From: Bacillota bacterium
Lineage (GTDB): Bacteria; Bacillota; Clostridia; Peptostreptococcales; Acidaminobacteraceae
Length of the DNA: 64,000 bases
Direction of reading: 5' to 3'
Assembly (NCBI GenBank): GCA_020161295.1
Contig: JAIUOA010000003.1
Span: 62,001 to 126,000, forward strand
The position numbers and the translations under genes were made by a program. The notes under the pieces were generated by a model, which was given only the letters and a program-made list of their open reading frames with translations, did no database searches and was not told the origin of the DNA. Shown here one piece after another: positions 9,542 through 18,327 of the stretch; position 1 is the first letter of the stretch, and each line of letters begins with the position of its first letter.

Positions 9542-10885
9542 TTAGTAGTTACCTTGTTGCATCATCGCTTCAGCAACTTTTAAGAAACCAGCAATGTTAG
9601 CACCTGCAACGAGGTTGTAACCTAAGCCGTATTTCTCAGCAGCTTCAGCTGAAGATTTGTGGATGTTAACCATGATTTGGTCAAGTTTAGCATCAACTTC
9701 TTCTGCAGTCCAAGAGTATCTCATAGAGTTTTGACTCATTTCAAGCGCTGAAGTTGCAACACCACCAGCATTAGCTGCTTTAGATGGTCCAACGATTACG
9801 CCATGCTCCATGAAGTAGTCGATTGCTTCGTTAGTACATGGCATGTTAGCCGCTTCGCAAACAAACTTAGTGCCATTAGCAACGATTTGCTTCGCGTCAT
9901 CAATTCTGATTTCGTTTTGTGTAGCACATGGGATTACGACGTCTGCCTTAACAACCCATGGTTTTTGACCAGCGAAGAATTTAGCGCCTGGGAATTGATC
10001 CGCATATGGTGCAACGATATCTTTACCTGAAGATCTAAGAACCGTCATGAAATCGATTTTTTCTTTATTTAAGCCAGCTTCATCGTAAACGTATCCATCT
10101 GGACCAGAAATCGTGATAACTTTTCCGCCGAGCTCAGTAACTTTAAGTGCAGTACCCCAAGATACGTTACCGAATCCTGAAAGTGCGAATGTTTTACCTT
10201 TAATGCTTTCGCCATTAGCTTTAAGCATTTCTCTAGTAAAGTAAGTGACGCCGAAACCAGTTGCTTCAGGTCTGATTAATGAACCACCGTAAGATAATCC
10301 TTTACCAGTAAAAACGCCGTTTTCGAATGCGCCTTTGATTCTTCTATATTGACCATACATATAGCCAACTTCTCTACCGCCAACGCCGATGTCGCCAGCA
10401 GGAACGTCCACGTCTGGACCGATGTGTCTATAAAGCTCTGTCATGAAGCTTTGGCAGAATCTCATTACTTCAGCATCAGATTTGCCAGTTGGATCGAAGT
10501 CAGATCCACCTTTACCGCCACCGATTGGTAAGCCAGTTAAAGAGTTTTTGAAAGTTTGCTCGAAACCTAAGAATTTGATGATGCTAAGGTTTACTGATTT
10601 GTGGAATCTGATACCACCTTTGTAAGGTCCGATAGCGCCGTTGAATTGAACTCTAAATCCTCTGTTGACGTGAAGGTTACCAGCATCGTCTACCCAAGGT
10701 ACTCTAAAGATAATTTGTCTTTCTGGCTCTGCCATTCTCGCGAGCAGATTAGCTTTTACAAACTCAGGATGCTTTTCGATTACACGCTCTAATGATTTGA
10801 ATACTTCTTCAACTGTTTGCAGAAACTCTGGTTGCTCTGAATTTCTTGCTTTTACTTGCTCAAATACCTCATGAATGTAGCTCAT
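9542..10885 (-). CDS. gdhA: NADP-type glutamate dehydrogenase
   Basis: Interconverts glutamate and 2-oxoglutarate plus ammonia. The protein, 447 residues from the chosen start, has the substrate motif PIGGGKGGSDFDP with the catalytic lysine, the dinucleotide fold entry SGFGNVSWGTA, and the end signature ANIAGFLKVAEAM typical of the hexameric bacterial enzyme. The open frame begins three codons earlier, but that ATG abuts the ribosome site AAAGGAG; the ATG at 10885 has proper spacing. It stands alone between its own promoter and terminator. In amino-acid fermenters this enzyme feeds histidine-derived glutamate into the 2-oxoglutarate or hydroxyglutarate routes. Confidence 0.97.
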   Translation of the reverse strand: MSYIHEVFEQVKARNSEQPEFLQTVEEVFKSLERVIEKHPEFVKANLLARMAEPERQIIFRVPWVDDAGNLHVNRGFRVQFNGAIGPYKGGIRFHKSVNLSIIKFLGFEQTFKNSLTGLPIGGGKGGSDFDPTGKSDAEVMRFCQSFMTELYRHIGPDVDVPAGDIGVGGREVGYMYGQYRRIKGAFENGVFTGKGLSYGGSLIRPEATGFGVTYFTREMLKANGESIKGKTFALSGFGNVSWGTALKVTELGGKVITISGPDGYVYDEAGLNKEKIDFMTVLRSSGKDIVAPYADQFPGAKFFAGQKPWVVKADVVIPCATQNEIRIDDAKQIVANGTKFVCEAANMPCTNEAIDYFMEHGVIVGPSKAANAGGVATSALEMSQNSMRYSWTAEEVDAKLDQIMVNIHKSSAEAAEKYGLGYNLVAGANIAGFLKVAEAMMQQGNY

Positions 10886-10996
10886 TTCAAACATCTCCTT
10901 TAAAATGATAATGGGACCTTTCGGTCTAATGCTTCACGTTTTGAGATTGTTAAAAAAATACTAATCCCGTTAACGCTTTAATCTTAACACAATCCA

Positions 10997-11026
10997 ATTA
11001 TAGTGTAAACCATATTAATGGGTAAA
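10997..11026 (-). promoter_or_regulatory. Promoter of gdhA
   Basis: On the minus strand TTTACC, an 18-bp spacer, then TATAAT. It leaves a leader of about 105 bases before the gdhA start. Confidence 0.5.
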
Positions 11027-11271
11027 TCTATAAACTTTTTGCAACAGGTACACGGATTTTTTATGCCCTGCCGGACATAAAATGCCCACCGTCGAAAACC
11101 CACATATTTCATACTTATGAGCGAAGATGAATAAATTTTAATTTTATAACCTTTAATAGTCTGAAAATTCTGAAACCTTTTTCGCCGCAATGCATGAATA
11201 CTCATGCCATCATATTAATAATGATTTTCATTGTACATCATCACTTTCCGTCCATTTTCCGCTTTTTTTCG

Positions 11272-11301
11272 TTGTTTGTTAAATGTAAGGGGTATTATAA
11301 T
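11272..11301 (+). promoter_or_regulatory. Promoter of the ferredoxin gene
   Basis: TTGTTT, an 18-bp spacer, then a perfect TATAAT 50 bp before the ATG. Confidence 0.65.
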
Positions 11302-11350
11302 GAGGTATCATCGGGTGACGAAAGCACCCTAGACTATGAGGAGGTTCATT

Positions 11351-11515
11351 ATGTACGTAATTAACGATTCTTGCATCTCTTGTGGCGCTTGCGAAGCAGA
11401 GTGTCCAGTAAACGCAATTTCAGCTGGCGATAGCATCTACGTGATCAGCGCTGATTGCATCGATTGTGGCGCTTGCGCAAATGTTTGCCCAGTAGACGCT
11501 CCACAAGCACAATAA
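11351..11515 (+). CDS. 2[4Fe-4S] ferredoxin
   Basis: A 54-residue clostridial-type ferredoxin, an electron carrier for low-potential reactions such as 2-oxoacid oxidation and hydrogenase. It holds two cluster motifs, CISCGACEAECP (residues 8-19) and CIDCGACANVCP (residues 36-47), each CxxCxxCxxxCP, in two near-symmetrical halves. The ribosome site GAGGAGG lies eight bases before the ATG. It is a single-gene unit with its own promoter and a strong terminator, as expected for a very abundant small protein. Confidence 0.97.
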   Translation: MYVINDSCISCGACEAECPVNAISAGDSIYVISADCIDCGACANVCPVDAPQAQ

Positions 11516-11526
11516 TAAAAAAATTA

Positions 11527-11557
11527 AAAGAGTCCCAGATTTGGGACTCTTTTTTTA
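11527..11557 (+). terminator. Terminator of the ferredoxin gene
   Basis: A 9-bp perfect stem AGAGTCCCA/TGGGACTCT with a four-base loop and a run of seven T. Confidence 0.93.
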
Positions 11558-11585
11558 TGCCTAAAACACCCGAGGGTTCTGGACA

Positions 11586-12038
11586 TTATTTAATTTCATA
11601 CTTCTCCGTGTGAAACTGGACGATTTTACTGATGAATTTCAGAATGGTTTTTTCCTCATTAATGGTGACATCATCGAGGATGAACGCGAGTTCTTTACGC
11701 TGCTCTTCAGCTAACGCCAAGTAGAGCTCCCTTCCCGAAGGTGTCATGGATACCATTTGACTTCTGCCATCGGAAGTATCCGGTCTTTTCGTTAAAACCT
11801 TCATGCCTACCAAACGATTAACTGTGGTCGTAACGAAATTCCGGTCTACCTCTAAAACCTTGATGAGATGGTTCAGCTTTACTTCACCTTCAATCCCCAC
11901 ATGCCGAAGCAAAAGCATTTCAGCTAGATTGAGCTTGGTCTTCATGGTTTTCCGATAATAACCGTTCTTATCCTGCGAAAGAACCTTTGTATAAAGCCTG
12001 TCCAACATATGTGAAATTTCACGTGTGTAGTTCGCCAT
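11586..12038 (-). CDS. MarR-family transcriptional regulator
   Basis: A 150-residue winged-helix regulator. The MarR core is clear: LNLAEMLLLRHVGIEGEVKLNHL, the recognition helix VDRNFVTTTVNRLVGMKVL (split at residues 74-92) and the wing KRPDTSDGRSQMVSMTPSGREL. Such proteins are dimeric repressors released by small phenolic or lipid ligands. GAAGGAG precedes the ATG. It lies 57 bp downstream of the thiolase on the same strand and may be the end of that transcript; its ligand cannot be told. Confidence 0.92.
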   Translation of the reverse strand: MANYTREISHMLDRLYTKVLSQDKNGYYRKTMKTKLNLAEMLLLRHVGIEGEVKLNHLIKVLEVDRNFVTTTVNRLVGMKVLTKRPDTSDGRSQMVSMTPSGRELYLALAEEQRKELAFILDDVTINEEKTILKFISKIVQFHTEKYEIK

Positions 12039-12095
12039 AATACTCCTTCATTCCATCGCTAAATCTTCCAAGTTCACTAACAACTTACCTTTGAT

Positions 12096-13277
12096 CTATG
12101 CTCTTTTAATGATTAACGCTTCTCCCATTCCGCCACCAATACATAATGTAGCAAGACCATACGATCCTTCGCGTTTTCCAAGTTCATGAATAAGCGTTAC
12201 TAAAATTCGATTCCCAGAAGCGCCGATCGGATGACCAAGCGCGATTGCGCCGCCATTGACATTTACTTTCTCAGGATCAAAACCGAGTTCTTTACCCACT
12301 GCGAGTGCTTGGGCTGCAAACGCTTCATTTGCTTCGATCAAATCGAGGTCAGCAACCGTTAATCCCGCTTTTTCGAGCGCTTTTTTAGTTGCCGGTACTG
12401 GACCGATGCCCATGATTTTTGGATCGACGCCTGCAGAAGCGTGAGAAACGATGGTACATAATGGTTTAAGACCAAGCTCGTCTGCCTTTTCTTTGCTCAT
12501 GACCACCACCACAGACGCACCGTCATTGATCCCTGATGCATTACCTGCTGTTACAGAGCCGCCGTCTCTTTTAAAAGCCGGTTTAAGCGCCGCAAGCTTC
12601 TCTATAGTGGTTTCTTTAATATATTCATCATCGGCAAAAGGAATCGGGTCGCCTTTGCGATTTGGTAACATAACAGGGATGATCTCATCTTTGAAGCGAC
12701 CAGCTGCTCTCGCCGCAGCTGCTTTTCTTTGTGAGTTGAAGGCGAGTTCATCTTGCTCTTCACGGGTTAATCCCCACTGAGCAACGATGTTTTCTGCCGT
12801 CATACCCATATGATAGTTATTGAACGCTTCCCAGAGGCCGTCCATAACCATGGTATCATAAAGCTCACCATTACCCATGCGTTGACCCCAACGGCCACTT
12901 TTAATAAGGTAAGGTGCCATACTCATATTCTCAGTGCCACCTGCGACGACGATATCATTCGAACCTGCCATGATTGATTGATATGCCATAGAAACCGCTT
13001 TAAGACCAGAACCACAAATCATGTTGATGGTTGTACATGGCACTTCCACAGGATAACCGCTTTTGATCCACGCCTGTCTAGCGACGCCTTGTCCGTAACC
13101 CGCTTGGATGACAGAGCCTAAAATGACCTCATCGACCTTTTCTGGTGCAAGACCGACTTTCTCAAGTGCACCTTTGATGACGGTAGATCCCAGTTCAGCT
13201 GGTGTAATGTCTTTAAGTGAACCACCAAATGAACCGATGGCTGTACGTACTGCGCTAACGATAACGACTTCTTTCAT
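12096..13277 (-). CDS. thlA: Acetyl-CoA acetyltransferase (thiolase)
   Basis: Condenses two acetyl-CoA to acetoacetyl-CoA, or the reverse, at the entry of butyrate formation. The 393-residue protein carries the acylated Cys88 in ICGSGLKA, the GHPIGASG histidine motif near residue 349, and the second active-site cysteine in [10 protein letters not shown] near residue 379. Length and ends match ThlA/AtoB biosynthetic thiolases. GGGAGG lies eight bases before the ATG. It follows rex, with a terminator between, and precedes marR. No crt-bcd-etf-hbd genes are in the window, so the pathway use is inferred. The stop codon is TAG. Confidence 0.96.
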   Translation of the reverse strand: MKEVVIVSAVRTAIGSFGGSLKDITPAELGSTVIKGALEKVGLAPEKVDEVILGSVIQAGYGQGVARQAWIKSGYPVEVPCTTINMICGSGLKAVSMAYQSIMAGSNDIVVAGGTENMSMAPYLIKSGRWGQRMGNGELYDTMVMDGLWEAFNNYHMGMTAENIVAQWGLTREEQDELAFNSQRKAAAARAAGRFKDEIIPVMLPNRKGDPIPFADDEYIKETTIEKLAALKPAFKRDGGSVTAGNASGINDGASVVVVMSKEKADELGLKPLCTIVSHASAGVDPKIMGIGPVPATKKALEKAGLTVADLDLIEANEAFAAQALAVGKELGFDPEKVNVNGGAIALGHPIGASGNRILVTLIHELGKREGSYGLATLCIGGGMGEALIIKRA

Positions 13278-13340
13278 TTTGTTACCTCCCTAAATTTTAA
13301 TAAAATCCCATTTGTGACAATCCCTATCCATTATTTTATC

Positions 13341-13372
13341 AAAAAAAAGGGATAAGGTCATCCCTTATCCCG
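13341..13372 (-). terminator. Terminator of rex
   Basis: A 9-bp perfect stem GGGATAAGG/CCTTATCCC, followed on the minus strand by eight T. Confidence 0.92.
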
Positions 13373-13404
13373 CTGTTTGCACTTTTTTTATTCTGAACTT
13401 AATA

Positions 13405-14037
13405 TTATTCCATTTTTCCTTTTAAGAAGTACGATACTGTCAAAAGGTTATCGATCAAATGGATATTTTCTACGATGACATCCGATTTGATTTTCAAATC
13501 AATCGGTGCAAAGTTCCAAATGGCTTCAACTGGCGTCTTTTGAATCTTATCGGCGACATCCTGCGCACCATCTCTGCTTGTGCATATGTAGACGATTTCA
13601 ATGTCGTTTGCTTTAACGAAGTCTTCAAACTTATCCATATCGTGAACTTCAACATTGTTGATTTTTAAACCAATGAGTTTTGGGTTAACATCGAACATCG
13701 CTTTCAATTTGAAGCCAAGCTTATCGAAACTAGAGTAGTTAGCCAGTGCTTGCCCTAAATTTCCTGCGCCAACGATAACGACATTATAGTTTCTCGTAAG
13801 CCCTAATATTTTACCTATTTCATTATAAAGATCTTCTACGTTATAACCGTAACCTTGTTGTCCAAAGCCACCAAAGTTATTCAGGTCTTGTCTAATTTGT
13901 GAAGCGGTGAATCCGATCATCTTACTCAATTCTTTAGAAGAGATTCTTTTGATATCGTTATCTAACATCTCCTTTAAGTATCGATGGTATTTGGGCAAGC
14001 GTCTGATTACTGCAACTGAGATATTTTTATCTTTCAT
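13405..14037 (-). CDS. rex: Redox-sensing transcriptional repressor Rex
   Basis: Senses the NADH/NAD ratio and represses fermentation genes when NADH is low. An N-terminal winged helix (residues 1-80, with LPKYHRYLKEML and FTASQIRQDLNNFGGFGQQGYGYN) is followed by a Rossmann domain beginning VVIVGAGNLGQAL near residue 92. Length, about 210, is standard. The frame opens with a GTG that overlaps the ribosome site AGAGG; the ATG at 14037 is better spaced. A Rex-box-like site lies just upstream of its own promoter, which suggests autoregulation, and the next gene is thiolase, a usual Rex target. Confidence 0.96.
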   Translation of the reverse strand: MKDKNISVAVIRRLPKYHRYLKEMLDNDIKRISSKELSKMIGFTASQIRQDLNNFGGFGQQGYGYNVEDLYNEIGKILGLTRNYNVVIVGAGNLGQALANYSSFDKLGFKLKAMFDVNPKLIGLKINNVEVHDMDKFEDFVKANDIEIVYICTSRDGAQDVADKIQKTPVEAIWNFAPIDLKIKSDVIVENIHLIDNLLTVSYFLKGKME

Positions 14038-14060
14038 TTTCACACCTCTTCATTAAAAGT

Positions 14061-14090
14061 AGTATAGTGTATTATAACATTTTATGTCAA
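14061..14090 (-). promoter_or_regulatory. Promoter of rex
   Basis: On the minus strand a perfect TTGACA, an 18-bp spacer, then TATACT, 24 bp before the ATG. Confidence 0.75.
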
Positions 14091-14093
14091 AGT

Positions 14094-14111
14094 CTGTCAA
14101 ATAGTTAACAA
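14094..14111. promoter_or_regulatory. Candidate Rex operator
   Basis: Read on the minus strand: TTGTTAA CTAT TTGACAG. It matches the clostridial Rex consensus TTGTTAA-N4-TTAACAA at 12 of 14 positions. It lies directly upstream of the -35 of rex and also upstream of the ABC-F gene. Confidence 0.5.
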
Positions 14112-14209
14112 GGCATTTAGCCTCTCGAATCTCTTTTTATTTTAAACGATTTACGTTATAATATCTAGTGACTTATGCATTTTAGTTAAATTTTTATTTA
14201 GAGGTTCTC

Positions 14210-16114
14210 ATGATCGCACTTTCTTGTACCGGCCTAAATAAGGCCTTTGGAATAGAACCCTTATTAGAAGATATCAGCTTCACGATTAACGCAAAGGATA
14301 AAATCGGTCTGATCGGTGTCAATGGCGCTGGTAAGACGACCTTGATGAAGATCCTCATGGGAATCGAATCAAAGGATTCGGGTGACCTCTTTTTTGCGAA
14401 GGACTTGACGGTTGGTTATCTCGAACAAAATACGAATCTCGATTATACGCACAGCGCTTTTGATTACTGTGAAGAAGTCTTTGCTGAGGTTTACGCATTA
14501 GAGCTGAAAATGCGCGCATTGGAACAAAAGATGCACGAGGATCACTCTAAGGAAACCATGAATGCCTACAGCATTCTTCAGGAGACGTTCGAGAAACTGG
14601 ACGGATACTCCATCAGCAGCCGAATTAGAGGCGTGCTTACGGGACTCGGCTTCACTGAAGAGGAAACCGTTAGGCCGATTAATCAGCTGAGCGGCGGACA
14701 GAAATCGCGCGTGGGTGTGGCGAGGCTTCTTTTAAAGCGTCCGGACATCCTGTTTCTGGACGAACCGACCAACCACCTCGACATCGCCGCCATCAAATGG
14801 CTTGAGGGGTTTCTAAAGGACTATCCTGGAACGCTTATTATGATTTCCCATGACCGTTACTTTTTAGATCAAATCGTCACGCGCGTTTTTGAGATTGAAG
14901 ATTGCGAGCTGACCGCCTATAACGGCAATTACTCCGATTTTATCAAGCAAAAAAAGGCAGCTTATGAGGCGGAACTTAAAAAATTCGAATCGCAGCAAAG
15001 GGAACTGAATAAACAAGAAACCTTGATTCGCAAATTTAAAGAGCGCGGTACCGAAAAGCTGGCGAAACGCGCCAAGTCGAGAGAAAAGCGATTGGCCCAC
15101 ATGGAGATCATCGAACAGCCAAAGCTGTTTAAGGCCCATTTTAAAATCGACCTGAAGTCGGGTTATAAAAGTGGTAAGGATGTCCTCGCCGTCAAAACGT
15201 TAGGCAAGACCTATGGTTCAAAGGAGGTTTTCCACGATGTATCCTTCGAGGTCTATAAGGGCGACCGAATCGGTCTAATCGGCCCAAACGGCGTCGGAAA
15301 AACTACCTTGTTTAAAATCCTACTGGGTGAGCTTAAGCCCGATTTAGGCGAGCTCGTCTGGGGACATCATGTGGTGCCAGGGTATTACGATCAGGAGCTG
15401 AACAACCTGAACCTGGATAATACGGTGCTGGAAGAAATTCACGATGACAACCCTAAGCTATCCCTTACAGAAGTCAGAAACCTACTGGGCGCCTTTCTCT
15501 TTACCGGTGACGATATCGAAAAACGCATCGGGATGCTTAGCGGCGGAGAACGTGGCCGCGTCTCTTTATTAAAGCTGATGCTTTCGACATCGAATCTTTT
15601 GTTTTTAGATGAGCCAACCAACCATTTGGATTTATATGCAAAAGAAACCTTAGAGGAAGCGTTGATCAACTACGACGGCACCCTCATCACCATTTCCCAC
15701 GACCGTTACTTTCTAAATAAGATTTGCACGAAGGTCTTTGAGCTTTCACCAGAGGGGATTGAGGTGTTCTGGGGCAATTACGATTATTACCAGCAAAAGA
15801 AAATCGAGCAGGAAGCGCCTGTCGCTGATGTTCCTGCGGATTCAGGACTTACGAAAACGAAGCAAAAGGAACTCCAGCGTAAGGAAAAAGAGCAAAAGGC
15901 AGAGGTAAAACGCCAAAAAACCGCTTTAAGCGATCTGGAAAAAGCGATTGCCACCAGTGAAGAAGCCCTTCACGCGCTTGAAATGGCTTTATGCGAACCA
16001 GAGGTCTATTCAGACCCTATCAAATCTCAGGAAACCCAACAAGCAATCAGCAAGCAGAAGCTGCAAATCGAAAGACTCTATTCTGAATTGGACGAATTAT
16101 TAGAATTATTATAA
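14210..16114 (+). CDS. ABC-F family ribosomal ATPase
   Basis: A 634-residue cytoplasmic protein with two ABC ATPase domains and no membrane part. Walker A sites are GVNGAGKTT (residues 37-45) and GPNGVGKTT (near 361); signature motifs are LSGGQKSR and LSGGERGR; both Walker B are followed by DEPTNHLD. A charged linker near residues 235-310 joins the domains, and residues 550-634 form a coiled-coil tail. ABC-F proteins bind the ribosomal E site to relieve stalls or protect from antibiotics; the coiled-coil tail suggests the YdiF/Uup branch rather than a dedicated resistance protein. AGAGG precedes the ATG and a TATAAT lies at 14157-14162. Confidence 0.92.
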   Translation: MIALSCTGLNKAFGIEPLLEDISFTINAKDKIGLIGVNGAGKTTLMKILMGIESKDSGDLFFAKDLTVGYLEQNTNLDYTHSAFDYCEEVFAEVYALELKMRALEQKMHEDHSKETMNAYSILQETFEKLDGYSISSRIRGVLTGLGFTEEETVRPINQLSGGQKSRVGVARLLLKRPDILFLDEPTNHLDIAAIKWLEGFLKDYPGTLIMISHDRYFLDQIVTRVFEIEDCELTAYNGNYSDFIKQKKAAYEAELKKFESQQRELNKQETLIRKFKERGTEKLAKRAKSREKRLAHMEIIEQPKLFKAHFKIDLKSGYKSGKDVLAVKTLGKTYGSKEVFHDVSFEVYKGDRIGLIGPNGVGKTTLFKILLGELKPDLGELVWGHHVVPGYYDQELNNLNLDNTVLEEIHDDNPKLSLTEVRNLLGAFLFTGDDIEKRIGMLSGGERGRVSLLKLMLSTSNLLFLDEPTNHLDLYAKETLEEALINYDGTLITISHDRYFLNKICTKVFELSPEGIEVFWGNYDYYQQKKIEQEAPVADVPADSGLTKTKQKELQRKEKEQKAEVKRQKTALSDLEKAIATSEEALHALEMALCEPEVYSDPIKSQETQQAISKQKLQIERLYSELDELLELL

Positions 16115-16154
16115 TTTGTTCAGAAGTCCTAGTCCATTAACACTAAAAAGCTTG

Positions 16155-16182
16155 TAGACAAATCCGTTTTTTTCTTTATAAT
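16155..16182 (+). promoter_or_regulatory. Promoter of the acyl carrier protein gene
   Basis: TAGACA, a 16-bp spacer, then a perfect TATAAT, 50 bp before the ATG. Confidence 0.55.
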
Positions 16183-16232
16183 TAGATTTAAGTAAGGCAC
16201 ACATGCATTTTCAGAATTTTTGGGAGGTACCT

Positions 16233-16466
16233 ATGTTTAAGAAAATAAAGGCAATTATCGTGGAGCAACTCAGTGTTATCGATCCGAGTGATATCAAGCA
16301 AGATACCTCATTTGATAGCATGGATATCGACTCGATTGACGCTGTTGAAATTATCATGGCGATTGAAGACGAATTCGAAGTCGAGATTCCAGACGAAGTT
16401 GCAGAAGAATTCACGTCAATTGCTGATATTATGAATTACTTGAACAGTTTAGGCATTGAAGGTTAG
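16233..16466 (+). CDS. acpP: Acyl carrier protein
   Basis: A 77-residue acidic protein that carries acyl chains on a phosphopantetheine arm. The attachment serine is in DSIDAVE (near residue 36), and the rest (MAIEDEFEVEIPDEVAEEFTS split over residues 42-62, then VADI-like IADIMNYL) follows the classic four-helix ACP. An earlier ATG at 16203 is ignored because GGGAGG lies eight bases before 16233. It stands alone with its own promoter and terminator and has no fab gene beside it, so it could be the main fatty acid ACP or a special-purpose one. The stop codon is TAG. Confidence 0.93.
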   Translation: MFKKIKAIIVEQLSVIDPSDIKQDTSFDSMDIDSIDAVEIIMAIEDEFEVEIPDEVAEEFTSIADIMNYLNSLGIEG

Positions 16467-16476
16467 AATACGAAAT

Positions 16477-16505
16477 ATGAGTCTAGAGATAGGCTCATTT
16501 TTTTA
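16477..16505 (+). terminator. Terminator of acpP
   Basis: Stem ATGAGTCTA/TAGGCTCAT (9 bp with one G-U), loop GAGA, then seven T. Confidence 0.88.
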
Positions 16506-16593
16506 TGTTCATTATACCGGGTACAGTGGGTTGACACATCGTTAATTATGTAGACCATTATTCCGTCATAAATGGGTGTATTTTATTTACTGG

Positions 16594-16725
16594 TTATGCA
16601 TATAATACATTTAGTCCACAAGCAAAGGCACTTATCCACCCTTTTTCACGTGTTTATCCACAAAGTTATCAAAACCCTTTTTAGAAAATAGGCGCTTCTC
16701 CACACTATCCACAGGTCTATCCACA
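16594..16725 (+). other. Cluster of DnaA-box-like sites in a convergent gap
   Basis: The 386-bp gap between the acpP stop and the tsaD stop has no gene. Its middle holds one perfect DnaA box TTATCCACA (16654-16662) and four 8-of-9 matches to it, TTATCCACC (16632), TTCTCCACA (16696), CTATCCACA (16705) and CTATCCACA (16717), all in one orientation. TTATGCATA (16594) is an 8-of-9 match to the looser TTATNCACA, and TAGTCCACA (16612) matches 7 of 9. An AT-rich stretch (16535-16612) lies on the left. This resembles a DnaA-titration cluster or an origin-like element. There is no dnaA, dnaN or rep gene nearby. Confidence 0.6.
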
Positions 16726-16811
16726 AATGTACTAAAATTAATACATGAATATTCCTCTGACAACTTGGTTTACATAATGTGTTTTTCGTAAAAAAACATG
16801 AGGTTTTCATA

Positions 16812-16842
16812 TAAAAAAGTAAATGGGACTCTCGTCCCATTT
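16812..16842 (-). terminator. Terminator of the tsa operon
   Basis: A 9-bp perfect stem AAATGGGAC/GTCCCATTT with a four-base loop, followed on the minus strand by ACTTTTTT. Confidence 0.88.
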
Positions 16843-16852
16843 TGTTCATAGA

Positions 16853-17887
16853 TTATTCATATTTTTTCTCGCCGATTTTCAGATTCGGCACCGCGTTTGT
16901 GGCGAGTGAACCGCTTTGTCCTGCTCGTGCTTGATAATAGCCCGCACAGCCGATCATGGCCGCATTATCCGTACACAGGCTGATGGGCGGATAGTAAAGC
17001 TTTATGCCCTTTAACTGACCAAGCGATGCTCTCAGCCCGCTATTCGCCGCGACACCACCCGCTAAGACCAGCGTATCATAACCTGTCTGGGAAAGGGCTT
17101 GTGCCGCTTTCGCCTTCAGCACCTCAATTACGGCATGCTGAAAGCTGGCGCATACATCTGGCACATTGATTTCGACTTGCTTCATCCTACAGCTATTAAG
17201 GTAGTTAAGCACGGCCGATTTCAACCCACTGAAGCTAAAATCCAGATGGTCCTGGTCCATCATGGCCTTCGGAAAATCGATGGCCATGGGGTTGCCCTCT
17301 TTTGCAAGCCTATCTACGATTGGACCGCCAGGATAACCAAGCCCCAGCGTCCTCGCGATCTTATCAAAGGCTTCACCTGCAGCGTCATCCCGCGTTCTAC
17401 CGATAATTTCGAAAGTGGTATAGTCCTTCACATCTACGAGATGCGTATGGCCTCCCGAGACGATCAGACAGGCAAACGGCGGTTTCAGATCTGGATGGGC
17501 GATATAATTCGCTGCGATGTGTCCTTCAATATGGTTCACTGGAATAAGGGGCTTTTCTAGCGCATAAGCTAAAGCCTTGGCAGTGGATAGACCCACTAAA
17601 AGCGCGCCGACTAAGCCAGGACCATAGGTCACGGCAATTTCATCCACATCATCAAAACCAACACCGGCTTGTTCAAGCGCTCTTTCGATGATTTCAGATA
17701 TTTTATCCAGATGATTTCGTGAGGCAATCTCAGGAACGACGCCACCAAATGTCTGGTGAATGTCGATTTGTGTATGCACCTCATTCGCCAGCACTTCTCG
17801 TCCATTTCTAAGCACCGCACATGCCGTTTCATCACATGAGGTCTCTATGGCCAAGGTGATGATTTTTTTATTTTCCATATTAGCCAT
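16853..17887 (-). CDS. tsaD: tRNA threonylcarbamoyladenosine synthase subunit TsaD
   Basis: Transfers threonylcarbamoyl onto A37 of ANN-decoding tRNAs, together with TsaB and TsaE. The metal ligands HIEGH, the entry motif [25 protein letters not shown] and the end motif [13 protein letters not shown] are all present. The chosen ATG (17887) overlaps the rimI stop as TGATG, with AAGGAG five bases upstream; the longer GTG frame start at 17902 overlaps this ribosome site. Last gene of a four-gene operon. The length of 344 is normal. Confidence 0.97.
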   Translation of the reverse strand: MANMENKKIITLAIETSCDETACAVLRNGREVLANEVHTQIDIHQTFGGVVPEIASRNHLDKISEIIERALEQAGVGFDDVDEIAVTYGPGLVGALLVGLSTAKALAYALEKPLIPVNHIEGHIAANYIAHPDLKPPFACLIVSGGHTHLVDVKDYTTFEIIGRTRDDAAGEAFDKIARTLGLGYPGGPIVDRLAKEGNPMAIDFPKAMMDQDHLDFSFSGLKSAVLNYLNSCRMKQVEINVPDVCASFQHAVIEVLKAKAAQALSQTGYDTLVLAGGVAANSGLRASLGQLKGIKLYYPPISLCTDNAAMIGCAGYYQARAGQSGSLATNAVPNLKIGEKKYE

Positions 17888-18327
17888 CACAACTCCTTCC
17901 ACATGACCAGCGCATCTTCTCCGGTGTCAATGTAATACTTCGGACGCTTTCCAACGCCAATAAAGCCAACCTTTTCATATAAGGCGATGGCAGGCGCATT
18001 TCCCACACGCACTTCTAGCGTCATGTGCTTGAATCCATTTTCAAGTCCATAGTTTACCATGGCCTCTACCAGTCTATCCCCATAACCCTTTCGGCGAACC
18101 TCAGGCGCGATGGCGATGTTCGTGATATGAATTTCGTCCATAATCAGCCACATGCCACCGAAACCGATGATTTTGCCATCCAGTTCAAGAACGAGGTAGA
18201 CCGCTAACGTATTTTCAGTCAGTTCTTTATGAAACGCCTCCTCTGACCAAGGGGTCTGAAACGAGGTGGTTTCTATCGCATGAACGCGCGGTACATCTGC
18301 CAGTGTCATTTTTCGTGTATTAAGCAT
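17887..18327 (-). CDS. rimI: Ribosomal-protein-alanine N-acetyltransferase RimI
   Basis: A 146-residue GNAT acetyltransferase that acetylates the N-terminus of ribosomal protein S18 in model bacteria. The acetyl-CoA loop [10 protein letters not shown] (near residue 81) and the C-terminal [13 protein letters not shown] are typical. It overlaps tsaB by eight bases and tsaD by one base, so translation is coupled. Its place inside the tsa operon is the usual one in Firmicutes and supports the RimI call over other GNATs. Confidence 0.93.
   Translation of the reverse strand: MLNTRKMTLADVPRVHAIETTSFQTPWSEEAFHKELTENTLAVYLVLELDGKIIGFGGMWLIMDEIHITNIAIAPEVRRKGYGDRLVEAMVNYGLENGFKHMTLEVRVGNAPAIALYEKVGFIGVGKRPKYYIDTGEDALVMWKEL

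Larger units (their letters stand above)
10886..11350. other. 465-bp divergent intergenic region between gdhA and ferredoxin
   Basis: No convincing gene is present; a 73-codon minus-strand frame at 10984-11205 has no ribosome site and no recognisable family. The region holds the gdhA promoter and its leader, which contains a small GNRA hairpin (GACC GAAA GGTC, 10915-10926), and the ferredoxin promoter at 11272-11301. A weak Rex-box-like sequence (TTGTTAA, four bases, ATACTAA; 11 of 14 matches to TTGTTAA-N4-TTAACAA) lies at 10947-10964. Confidence 0.6.

Noticed and set aside
10984..11205. A 73-codon minus-strand open frame in the gdhA-ferredoxin gap
   Set aside because: No ribosome site, no family resemblance, and it covers the gdhA promoter.
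16594..16725. Calling the DnaA-box cluster the chromosomal origin
   Set aside because: No dnaA, dnaN, recF, gyrB or rpmH is nearby and strand switching is not decisive within 64 kb, so it is reported as a cluster only.
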